NCBI GenBank assembly: GCA_030549495.1
Contig: JAUIRK010000450.1
Coordinates: 1-64,000 of the forward strand
Source: Nectonema munidae
Lineage: Eukaryota > Nematomorpha > Nectonematoida > Nectonematidae
Reading direction: 5' to 3'
DNA: 64,000 nucleotides
Part shown: positions 11,473 to 20,544 of the stretch, piece after piece
How the letters are laid out: each line of letters starts with the position of its first letter
Numbering within the stretch: position 1 is the first letter of the stretch
Translations under genes and position numbers: made by a program
Notes under the pieces: generated by a model
Told to the model about the DNA's origin: nothing
Database searches by the model: none
Seen by the model: the letters and a program-made list of their open reading frames with translations, nothing else

Positions 11473-11549
11473 AATTAACAATACTAAAGAATTAAAAAAA
11501 AAATGTCACAATTGCCATAAATATGGCCATTATAAAAGACAATGCAAAG
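11473..11549 (+). CDS. CCHC zinc-knuckle exon
   Basis: The segment begins after a TTATTATTTAAG acceptor and ends at AAAG followed by GTAAGAAT, a strong donor. In frame it encodes TKELKKKCHNCHKYGHYKRQ followed by CK. This has exact CX2CX4HX4C spacing, the zinc knuckle that binds single-stranded nucleic acid. The exon would start in phase 2 and end in phase 1. The array downstream is open only in phase 0, so at least one connecting exon is not identified. A related, eroded piece (GAATTAAAAAATGTTTCAAT) lies near 11385. It could be a host exon or a relic of a mobile-element protein. Confidence 0.5.
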
Positions 11550-11756
11550 GTAAGAATATTTCACATTTTAAAAATTAACATATTTGTATAATATATTTAT
11601 TTTTAAGTTTTAAACTTCAGAAAGGTATTAATTCATTTAATTAAAATATATTTAAAATTTTTGTACATTTTACTATCTTATTTTTTTAATATAGAAAAAT
11701 AATCAAGAAAATATGGTATATTTTGCTTTGTTTAATATTTTTTTTATTTGTTTTAG

Positions 11757-14614
11757 AGCATGTTTACTGAACATGTCATTTTTTAAAAAAAAAAATAAGT
11801 TTTGTATCACTAATTGTTATTTTTTATTTTAGAACGAAATGGGCCAACATGTATTTTTTTATATATACTATTTATTATTAGATTTATATCATAATTAGTT
11901 TATTTCATTTGTTTCAAAGCATGCTTACTAAACATATTCTTTTTCAATATACTCTTTAGCAGTTTTTTATCACGAATTTTTATTTTTTGTTTTAGAAAAT
12001 AATGGGCCAAGATGTATTTTTTTATATACTACTTTAAATTAGTTATCATCATTAATTTTTTTCATTTGTTTTAGAGCAGGCTTTATAAACATGTAATTTC
12101 TCAATATACTCTATAGCGGTTTTGTATCACTAATATATTTTTTTTGTTTTAGAAAGAAATGGGCCAAAATGTATATTTTTTATATAATACTTTAAATTAG
12201 TTTTGTATCATCATTAATTTTTTTATAAACATGTTCTTCCTCAATATACTTTTTAGCAGTTTTGTATCAATAAATTTTTTTTTGCTTTTAGAAAGAAATG
12301 GGACAAAATGTATTTTTTATATATAATACTTAAAATTTGTTTTGTGTCATTAATTTTTTTATTTGTTTTAGAGCATGCTTAATGAAAATGTAATTTTTCA
12401 ATAAACTCTTTAGCAGTTTTTTATCAATAATTTTTCTTTTTTGTTTAAGAAAGAAAAAGACCAACATGTATTTTTTTTATATATACTACTTTTAGTTTTT
12501 TATCATCATTAATTTTTATCTGTTTTAGAGCAGGCTTACTAAACATGTAATTTCTCAATATACTCTATAGCAGTTTTGTGTCACTAATTTTTTTTTGTTT
12601 TAGAAAGAAATGGGCAAACATGTATTTTTTTTAATATACTACTTTAAATTAGTTTTGTATTTTTTATTTTTTTTATAAACATATTCTTTCTAAGTTTTGT
12701 ATATTCATTGATTTTTTTTGTAGCATTCTTACTATACATGTTCTTTCTCAATATACTTTTTTTGCAGTTTTGTATGACTAATTTTTCTTTTTTGTTTTAG
12801 AAAGAAATGAGCCAACATGTATTTTTTCTATTTATTATTTTAAATTTTTTGTATCATCATTAATTTTTTTAATTTGTTTTAGAACATGCTTACTGGACAT
12901 GTAAGCATTCAATATACTCTTTAGCAGTTTTGTATCACTAATTTTTCTTTTTTTGTTTTAGAAAGAAATGAGCCAACATGTATTTTTTATATATATTTTA
13001 AATTAGTTTTGTATTATCATTTTTTTTTATTTGTTTTAGAGCATGCTTAATAAACATGTTCTTTCATACTCTTTAGCAGTTTTGTATCACTAAATATATT
13101 TTTTAGCAATTTTGTATCACTAATTGTTCTTATCATTTTTGTATCATTAATTGTTCTTTTTTATTTTAGAACGAATTGGGCGAACATGTAAATTTACTAT
13201 ATTTTACTTTAAAATAATTCTACATTATACTTTATTTTTTTCCTTTTGTTTTTAAATTAATTTTGTATCATAATTAATTTTTTTAATTTGTTTTAGAACA
13301 TGCTTACTGGACATGTAAGCATTCAATATTATTTATTTTTTCATTTGTTTTAGAGCATGCTTACTAAACATGTTTTTTCATACTCTTTAGCAGTTTTGTA
13401 TCACTAAATATATTTTTTAGCAGTTTTGTATCACTAATTGTTCTTAGCAGTTTTGTATCACTAAATGTTCTTTTTTATTTTAGAACGAATTGGGCGAAAA
13501 TGTAATTTTTCTATATTTTACTTTAAAATAATTTTATATTATACTTCATTTTTTTCCTTTTATTTTTAAATTAATTTTGTATCATCATTAATTTTTTTAA
13601 TTTGTTTTAAAAAATGCTTACTGGACATGTAAGCATTCAATATTATCATTTATTTTTTTATTTATTATAGAGCATGCTTACTAAACATGTTCTTTCATAA
13701 TACTCTAACAGTTTTGTATCACTAATTTTTATTTTTTTTAAGAAAGAAATGGATCAATATGTAATTTTTATATATAATACTTTAAATTAGTTTTGTATCT
13801 TCATTAATTTTTTTCATTTGTTTTAGAGCATGCTTACTGAACATGTAATTTTTAAATTTATTTTTTAGCAGTTTTGTATCACTAATTGTTCTTTTTTATT
13901 TTAGAACGAATTAGGCGAAAATGTAATTTTTCTATATTTTACTTTAAAATAATTCTATATTATACTTCATTTTTTAATTTTGTTTTAGAGGATGCTTATT
14001 AAACATGTAATTTTCAATATATTATTTAGCAGTTTTGTATCACTAATTGTTCTTTTTTATTTTAGAACGAATTGGGCGAACATGTAATTTTTCTATATTG
14101 TACTTTAAAATAATTCTGTATCATAATTAATTCTTTCCTTTTTTTTAGAGCATGCTTATTAAATATGTAATTTTTAAATGTATTCCTTAGCAGTTTTATA
14201 TCGCTAATTTTTTATTTATTTTAGAACGAAATGACGGAACATGTAATTTTTTTTAACTATTTTAAAATAATTATATTTTTTATCATTAATTTTTTATACA
14301 TATTTTAGAAAAGAATTAATGAATAAGTAACTTCAATTTACTACTTTAAAATTGTTCTGTATCATTATTAATTAATTTATTTATTTACAATAAAAGAAAC
14401 GAAGATATTTTTTGTTTGTGTTTTTTAAATTTAATTCTTTAAAATAAATATTATTTATTTATTTTGACAGTTATATATCTTCATTTTTTTGAAAGAAATG
14501 GACAAACATGTATTTTTTCTATATAATACTTAAAATAATTTTTTAAATGTATTCTTTAACAGTTTTATATCACTAATTGTTCTTTATTTATTTTAGAACG
14601 AAATGATGGAACAT
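11757..14614 (+). repeat. Tandem array of 18-nt micro-exon-like modules
   Basis: Thirty-two 18-nt modules occur about every 70-130 bases. In 28 the module is preceded directly by AG (usually TTTTAG after a long pyrimidine run) and followed directly by GT (usually GTAATT or GTATTT). Two types mostly alternate: A, such as AACGAAATGGGCCAACAT, and B, such as AGCATGCTTACTGAACAT. In phase 0 they encode hexapeptides like NEMGQH and SMLTEH; 31 of 32 are open, and the one at 14309 ends in TAA. Starts include 11757, 11833, 11996, 12075, 12153, 12292, 12372, 12450, 12529, 12604, 12801, 12883, 12962, 13040, 13170, 13297, 13354, 13484, 13671, 13743, 13827, 13905, 13989, 14066, 14149, 14225, 14309 and 14597. 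Modules at 11918, 12722, 13611 and 14492 have lost the acceptor AG. Spacers carry TATCACTAAT or CATTAAT at branch-point distance. Expression is not shown. Confidence 0.6.
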
Positions 14615-14639
14615 GTAATTTTTTCCTCTCTCATCGTGT

Positions 14640-15480
14640 CAACAATAAATTTCTTGTGTTTCTTTGCACTGCAAATGTTCCAATTTATTTAATTTGTAAT
14701 TTTTTCATTGTAATTATTATTGATAAAAATTAAAGATAAATAGATTTCTTGTGTTTTTTTGCACGGCAAATGTTCAATTTATTGATACTTTTTTTAATCA
14801 ATATAAATTCTTCATCATAAAATTATTTATGATGATTATAAATACTTGTATTTTTTTCTTGTATTCAAGTTTTTGTAATTATTATTATGAATTTTATTGT
14901 TAAAGATTACAGATAAATAAATTTCTTGTGTTTCAAGAAACTTCAAATATGCAATTTATTGAATTTGTAGTTTTTTCTTGTGTGTGTTTAAGTTTTTGTA
15001 ATTATTATTATGATTGTTATTGATTAAGATTACAGATAAATAAATTTATTGTGTTTCTTTACACTGCAAATGTTCATGTTATTAATACTTTTTTTTCTAT
15101 CAATTATTATTAAAATTATACTTTTTTTTATCAATATAAAAAATTTCATCATCATAAAGTTATTTATGATGAGGATAAATACTTGTATTTTAAATCGTGT
15201 ATTCAACTTTTTGTAATTATTATTATGAATGTTATTGTTAAAGATTACAGATAAATAAATTTCTTGTGTTTCATGAAACTTCAAATATGCAATTTATTAA
15301 ATTTGTAGTTTTTTCTTGTGTGTGTTCAAGTTTTTGTAATTATTATTATGATTGTTATTGATAAAGATTACAAATAAATAAATTTATTGTGTTTCTTTAC
15401 AATGCAAATCTTCAATTTATTAATACTTTTTTTTCTATCAATTATTATTAAAATTATTTGGAAATATCCTTTAAAAATTT
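14640..15480 (+). repeat. Six copies of a ~120-bp AT-rich repeat
   Basis: Phrases such as GATTACAGATAAATAAATTT, then CTTGTGTTTCTTTRCACTGC and AAATGTTCAATTTATT, recur near 14645, 14727, 14900, 15028, 15240 and 15365. Each copy contains AATAAA-type sequence. The block follows the last micro-exon-like module directly, so it could be a repeated 3' untranslated or polyadenylation region, or simply another satellite. A minus-strand ORF at 15030-15284 only reads the repeat. Confidence 0.6.
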
Positions 15481-15714
15481 ATTTTAAGTTAAAAATGTTG
15501 ATTGTACAAGCTTTGTTGGATAAAAATAATCAATTTACAGGAAAATAAATTTGAGATTTTTTACATTTTTAAATTTCATAGTTAAAGAAAACTATCGAAA
15601 ATTAATATATATTTTTTACTTTTTATAGGTTAGTAGTATAGGTCAGTATAATGTTTTTCTAATAAATTTAAAATTATTTTTGAAATGAAAAATGTTGATC
15701 GAATGTACAAGATT

Positions 15715-16502
15715 TGAAGCTATGAATGTACGAGTTTTGTTGGATAATCGTAGTCTACTTTTATTTAGTTTAGATACAACCTTTCTAATTTTTAACAAAA
15801 AGAATTCGTTATATTTATACCGGCAGTGTGCGAAGAATAAATCACATTATTGATTGATTTTAGAGCATAACTATGCGAAGAAAGATTAACACATGTTACA
15901 TTACGCGTTTGTGAGCGCAGTGAATTCTTATCTCACATACGCGTGTGTGGTTTATTTTATCGGGCTAGTGTGTACGCTTAGTTTATTTGTAGTGTTCCTA
16001 GCTTAAATCTTAGTCAAATATTAAAACGCTTATAACTTTCACATTTCTCAACAAAATGCATCATGCGATATACCAAATTTAAGCATTTTTTATGGGCTTT
16101 CAGAATACATTACTTATATCATAAGTCCTTAAGAAATACCATTTTACTGTTTATATTTTCCATGTGCTTCATACCATTAATTAGCAGATAAGGGATGCAT
16201 TTTAAACTAAAACAGTAATATATTTGAAGAAATATTTTTTCAATATAAAGAGTTTAGAAAACTCTTCTCTAATATGTAATGATATATTCTCATAACCTGT
16301 ACGGTTGAACGCGGGTAGACAACTTGCGTGTTATCTCCAACCCGTATATTACGATGATTCTTCTCCAACCTGTATTCTACGATGATTCATCTCCAACCTG
16401 TATACTACGATGATTCATCTCCAACCTGTATACTACGATGATTCATCTCCAACCTGTATACTACGATGATTCATCTTCAACCTGTATACTACGATGGTTT
16501 CT
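15715..16502. repeat. Right-hand copy of the left-edge repeats
   Basis: About 15715-15790 matches 215-262 (TTGTTGGATAATCRTAGTCT type). About 16187-16502 matches 498-904, including AGATAAGGGATGCATTTTAA, a GAACGCGGGTAGACAACTTG phrase and the 28-bp units. Both copies are in the same orientation, roughly 15.5 kb apart, and enclose the Helitron and the micro-exon array. The stretch between the two matching parts (about 15800-16180) shows nothing recognisable. Confidence 0.7.
16335..16502. repeat. 28-bp minisatellite, six units
   Basis: Six adjacent 28-bp units of the form CTCCAACCTGTATACTACGA plus TGATTCAT run from 16335. The last is diverged, and 1.7 more units lie at about 16625-16675. The matching block at 821-904 has only three units, so copy number changed after duplication. 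Confidence 0.85.
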
Positions 16503-17190
16503 ATTCCATGTACAAATAACTAGGGAGACAATGTTCAACTTTCTGTTCACATTCTGCTAGATGTAAGATTTGATATACCTCATTCGGGGAGACGATGCTA
16601 CATAAGTTATTACCTATAAACATTATACCTGTATACTACGATGGTTCATCTCCAACCTGTATACCGCGATAATTCATATCAAAGAATCGAAAAATATTCT
16701 TTAAAAAATCAAAAAATATCAAACTTTCTGTTCATATTTTGCTACCTCATACGATGTTACAAAAGTTATTACCTATACTTTGCAATTTGCACGATTTTAA
16801 ATATTATATTTGTCGAATAATCAAAGAATCGAAAAATGTTCAAATCAAAAAATATTTATTCTTTTTAAATATATCGTTGGCTCCCCTTACTTTTAAAATT
16901 GAAAGATAAACCGAGTCTTTAATAATTAATTTTTATCAAATTATGCACATACGAAACTAAAAGCCCCCCCCCCCCCCCGGATGTGCGCCCCTGACATACA
17001 CATACGTAAACACACACAGCAACACTACACACACACGTAAACACACAGACACCCATACACGGTAATTGTCCAGTTTACGTATCTGTCAATCAAATTTTTT
17101 TTGAATGTTTTGATTGGCTTTTCAAATTTCAATCAAATTTATTATAAATTGAAAATTATAAAGTTACAAGCAAAATGTTTATTATAAAAA
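16503..17190. other. Non-coding spacer with C15 tract
   Basis: No gene is seen. Phrases such as AATCGAAAAATATTC repeat at about 16685 and 16830. A run of 15 C lies at 16964-16978, followed by GGATGTGCGCCCCTG, which read on the minus strand (CAGGGGCGCACATCC) resembles a TIR of the MITE near 59062. A CA-rich stretch follows at about 16990-17060. Confidence 0.5.
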
Positions 17191-17200
17191 CAACACAAAT

Positions 17201-17226
17201 TTTCGACTCCAGGAGTCTTTCTCAAG
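17201..17226 (-). other. Hairpin plus GAAA, hammerhead-like relic
   Basis: On the minus strand the sequence reads CTTGAGAAAGACTCCTGGAG then TCGAAA. GACTC and GAGTC form a stem with a CTG loop, and GAAA follows. Penelope-like elements are known to carry hammerhead ribozyme motifs whose core is CUGANGA, stem II, GAAA. Here the first core element reads TTGAGAAA, so this is at most a degenerate form. Its position downstream of the GIY-YIG frame fits. Confidence 0.35.
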
Positions 17227-17774
17227 TGCGTGTAAATGTATAAATGAAGGGTAGAAGGAGAGTCGGTGGCTTGTTGAGTGAGATCAAGTGTCATTGATCT
17301 TTTACTGTTCTTTGACTGACTGTGAGAGAGATTATGTTGTTCATGATGAAGATGAAGAGTAACATATGCGAATGGTTTAAAGCTAGATTTATAGATAGTA
17401 AATGATTGTGTGGAACAAGTACATGCATGTATGTTAATGATATATATGCGAACAATATAATATATATGTGAACAAGTATAAATATAATATTCAATATATT
17501 CAATTCTAAACGGTTGAATAGATTACATTGAAGATAGTAAAAGATTGTATTTATATATAGAGTAAATGTATGTTACCATATTTGTAAGTAGTGATACAGA
17601 AGATATAAATATGAAATAGAATTAAACATATGTACATGCAATTTACTCGGCTTTTACGAGATGCAGCGTTACAATAGTCCTATTCGTAACCCGGGAACTA
17701 TACAGGTTTCAGTACATATAGTATATAGAAAAAAAAAAGAAGAAAAAAAAAAGTATGAATCAATCGTTAAAATA

Positions 17775-18302
17775 TTAGTGCATAAATTGTGTATTCATTA
17801 CTGGATTCATTTTTGATATTAAAATTTCTTCTTTTACAATTCTCTCATTGTCATTAAAGCATTTTTCTAATATAATCAATTGGATGTTAGAATTATTAAA
17901 ATTAATGTTTCTATGATGAGTAGTAAAATGAAATCCAAGTGGAGAACTAGTTTTATTGTGTTTAATATTACTGATATGCTCTCTAAGTCTAAATATTACT
18001 GGTCTACTGGTTTCACCTATATAATATTCTAGATATATCTTGCATGTAATTCTATATATAACATTAAAATTGCTACACATTCCTTTATCTATTATACTAC
18101 ATTTATCATCACATCTATGATTATTTGGTTGTTTATTTCTTGGTCTAAGTATGGTGTGTAAGTTTTTATTAGTTGTGTTCAATATCTTCACATCTATATT
18201 TTCTTTTATAAAAAGTTTTCCCACGTATCTGTTCAGATAATCATTAATATATGGAATTTTGAGTATTAAAGCATTTCTGTTTCTTTTGTAGGGAAAAAAC
18301 AA
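17775..18302 (-). pseudogene. Penelope GIY-YIG endonuclease region
   Basis: The 175-residue frame contains NVIYRITCKIYLEYYIGETS followed by RPVIFRLREHISNIK. This matches the GIY-YIG core (xVYxIxC…YIGET…R…EH) used by Penelope-like elements to nick the target. The usual second Cys of the CxxC pair is Tyr here. A basic linker lies upstream and the ORF ends with a normal stop. It is the C-terminal part of the element protein, out of frame with the RT. A family assignment beyond Penelope is not attempted. Confidence 0.85.
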
Positions 18303-18427
18303 ATATCTGATGAATTCAATAGGTTCTTTATTCTTATTTTCTATGTAAGAAGTGAAGGAATGATTAATGAAACTTGTAGGAAAATTATTATTCCTAAATG
18401 TGTTTTTTATAAAGTTATGTTCAATTC

Positions 18428-19192
18428 TTATATTTTGAGATGTCTATCAGTTCGATATAATTCACTTGTAATAAGAGCTTGCTTAACTTTCAAAGAATGT
18501 GCAGATTTAAAATCAATAGTGATTCCTTTGTCTGTTTTCTTTCTAAAGATGTTGGTCAACAGTTTATTACCTTGAGTTTGTAATAAAACATCCAAATATG
18601 GAATACAGCTTTCAGTATTATAATCCAATGTGTATTTAATATTCAAATCAAGGCTATTCATATATTCAAAAACTTCATCAATATTTGTATTTTTATCAAA
18701 GCAAGATAGAACGTCATCAATATAGCGGACCCAAACTAAGCTAGGAAATCTAGTGTAAATAAAATTAGTTTCAAAATAATCAATGTAAAGTATTGCAATT
18801 ATAGGAGAAGCTCTTCCTCCCATAGGTAGTCCTTTCTTCTGTAAGTAAAAGTAGTAATTGTACCAAATAATATTGTTGAACAAAGCAATTTCTAATAATT
18901 CATATATCTGCACTAATTTAACCCCAAACATGTTAATTTCTTTGATATGAGTATTTAGCTTTATCATAACAACTTCTACAGCGTCATTAAGGGGTATAGA
19001 GCCGTATAAGTTAATTATGTCAAATGTGACTATTTCACATGTAGTCATGTCTTCAGGTAGGCTTTTATTTATTATATTCATGCAGTCAATATTATTAGAT
19101 ATGTAACTGGGTACAAAATCAAGTAGTTTATTGCGTCCTTTGAAGACACCTCTCAGTATGCAAAGTCCAAAGAAAGCATGAAATTTTGGCAA
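18428..19192 (-). pseudogene. Penelope reverse transcriptase domain
   Basis: The 254-residue frame shows RT motifs in order: EIVTFDIINLYGSIPLNDAV (motif A), KKGLPMGGRASPIIAILYID (motif B), FPSLVWVRYIDDVL (motif C with the catalytic YIDD) and CIPYLDV followed by the region before the thumb. This order and spacing match Penelope RTs. The catalytic Asp residues are present. The frame closes at 18428 before the GIY-YIG frame opens, so one protein cannot be made without a frame change. Confidence 0.9.
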
Positions 19193-19211
19193 CGATAAAG
19201 AAAAGTTTGAG

Positions 19212-19721
19212 TCACTTTTTCCTTTTGGCCTCTTCTTCGGTAAATCTAATTATGACATTTATACTTCTGTATCCGTATACTTCCATAAAAACATCAAGAA
19301 GATTGTTAACTCGATTTTTAATAAAAAGAGTAGGTCCAGCTGATGTACGAAGAAGATTACGCGAAAGTGTCTTGCTCAATGTAGGACATTCAGTTGTCCA
19401 AAGAGTCTTGTCTTTTGATTGGAAAGTAGATGAACCAGATACATATGTATCAGAAGAGGAAAGTGAAGTATCACTGGATTCCAAGACAGAGCTTACAGAT
19501 AAAGAAGAAAATTCTTTGGAGCTTGAGATTTCATAAGAGTCAGTAGTGTAATCCATTCTTTCCCAAAAAATTTTATGCGCAAAGTAGAGGAAATTAAAAT
19601 GCAAGGAATTGGAGAAGTCAATGAAGAGAAAAGCAAATAATTGGAGGAGCCAATGAAGAGTTGCGGTTGTTATGGAGTTGAAGAAGTAAGAAGAATCAAT
19701 ATAATTCCGAATTATGCACAC
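19212..19721 (-). pseudogene. Ser-rich ORF upstream of Penelope RT
   Basis: A 169-residue ORF has a hydrophobic N-terminal third, a Ser/Thr-rich middle (SSLSVSSVLESSDTSLSSSD) and a basic C-terminus ending EEEAKRKK about 20 bases before the RT frame. Its position suggests the N-terminal part of the element protein. No conserved domain is recognised. The overlapping plus-strand ORF at 19186-19536 is probably its shadow. Confidence 0.4.
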
Positions 19722-20051
19722 ACGTATCGCTGCAGTTTCAAATATCTCTTACTTTACCAAGGTCGTTACAATATTCCATGGTAATGTAAATCATGTATAC
19801 ACATATACGTCAAATATCAACATTTATTTATCAAAACATAGTTCAATGAAGAATTAGTGACGACACAACATAATCCTTATGTAAAAAGTTAAATATTTTG
19901 TGAAGCAACAGTACGCACGTCATAAATATGTTGGGAAATACATCTCTCAACGTATCCTTTTTGTTGCAAGAATTGTGTACTTGAATGATAGGTTGCTTCA
20001 TTCGTTTTTTTGATAACGTTTATATCATAACTCAACGAAAATAGCTGAAAT
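19722..20051. other. Spacer upstream of Penelope, no gene seen
   Basis: AT-rich sequence of mixed composition. I see no ORF, repeat or domain here beyond a run of ACACGTATCGC-like text near 19720. Confidence 0.5.
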
Positions 20052-20079
20052 ACCATATCGGTCAATTGACCGGTATGGT
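20052..20079. other. 28-bp palindrome
   Basis: ACCATATCGGTCAA (left arm) and TTGACCGGTATGGT (right arm) are complementary except for one position per arm that forms a T-G wobble. There is no loop, so it is a palindrome centred on CAATTG rather than a hairpin with spacer. Its role is unknown. Confidence 0.8.
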
Positions 20080-20169
20080 CTTACTTGATATATAAGATAC
20101 ATGGTCTTTCTAGGGTTAAATATATGTTGCTGCATCTAAACATAAATTTATTAAAACTATTTTATCTTA

Positions 20170-20540
20170 TCTTTATTTTATTGAATCAATAAACAGCATT
20201 ATACAAGATAAAAAGGTGTACATACACAGGAAAAATAATAGAGAAAAATTCTCCGCATAGCGGAGAAGCTCTGCTGAGAAGGAAGCTTGCTACAGGGTGG
20301 GAGGGTAGGGTGTAGCAACGATGCGAAAAGAAGAAGTGATTCAGTTCTGGATGCGTCGCTTTTATATTCGCTTGGAGTAGACAAGAATCTTGTTATTGCT
20401 AAGAGGCATCCATCACTTCAAGTTGGTATAAAGGCGGAGATAGGAACTATTCGCGCCAACAGGCTCGTTAACACCAGATGGTTAAGAGAGGCATCAAGGT
20501 GTCAACAGCCAACGAGTTGAGGAGCCCTCTGATTAGCTGG
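20170..20540 (-). promoter_or_regulatory. GC-richer island with TATA-like and hairpin
   Basis: The stretch is clearly richer in G and C than its surroundings. Read on the minus strand it has a TATA-like AATATAAAAG near 20360, followed by TTCTCCGC ATA GCGGAGAA, an 8-bp stem hairpin at 20249-20267, then AATAAAATAAAG near 20170. A sequence starting TGTTGACACC lies at 20507. The layout resembles a promoter with transcript start and poly(A) signal, perhaps the terminal repeat of an element or the promoter of the Penelope element 0.5 kb away. No matching second copy or flanking duplication was seen, so identity stays open. Confidence 0.35.
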
Positions 20541-20544
20541 AGAT

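Larger units (their letters stand above)
17200..19721 (-). mobile_element. Penelope-like element, broken copy
   Basis: On the minus strand an RT domain with YIDDVL is followed by a GIY-YIG endonuclease, the domain order that defines EN+ Penelope-like elements. A Ser-rich ORF precedes the RT. The frames change between 19212 and 19192 and between 18428 and 18302, so this copy is not functional as it stands. A hairpin followed by GAAA lies downstream at 17201-17226. The far ends and any terminal repeats were not resolved. Penelope-like elements use target-primed reverse transcription. Confidence 0.85.

Noticed and set aside
16335-16502. 28-bp direct repeats that could suggest a CRISPR array
   Set aside because: The units are adjacent without spacers, and the setting is an animal genome.
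20170-20507. Solo LTR on the minus strand starting TGTTGACACC
   Set aside because: No matching CA end, target duplication or second copy could be found in the window.
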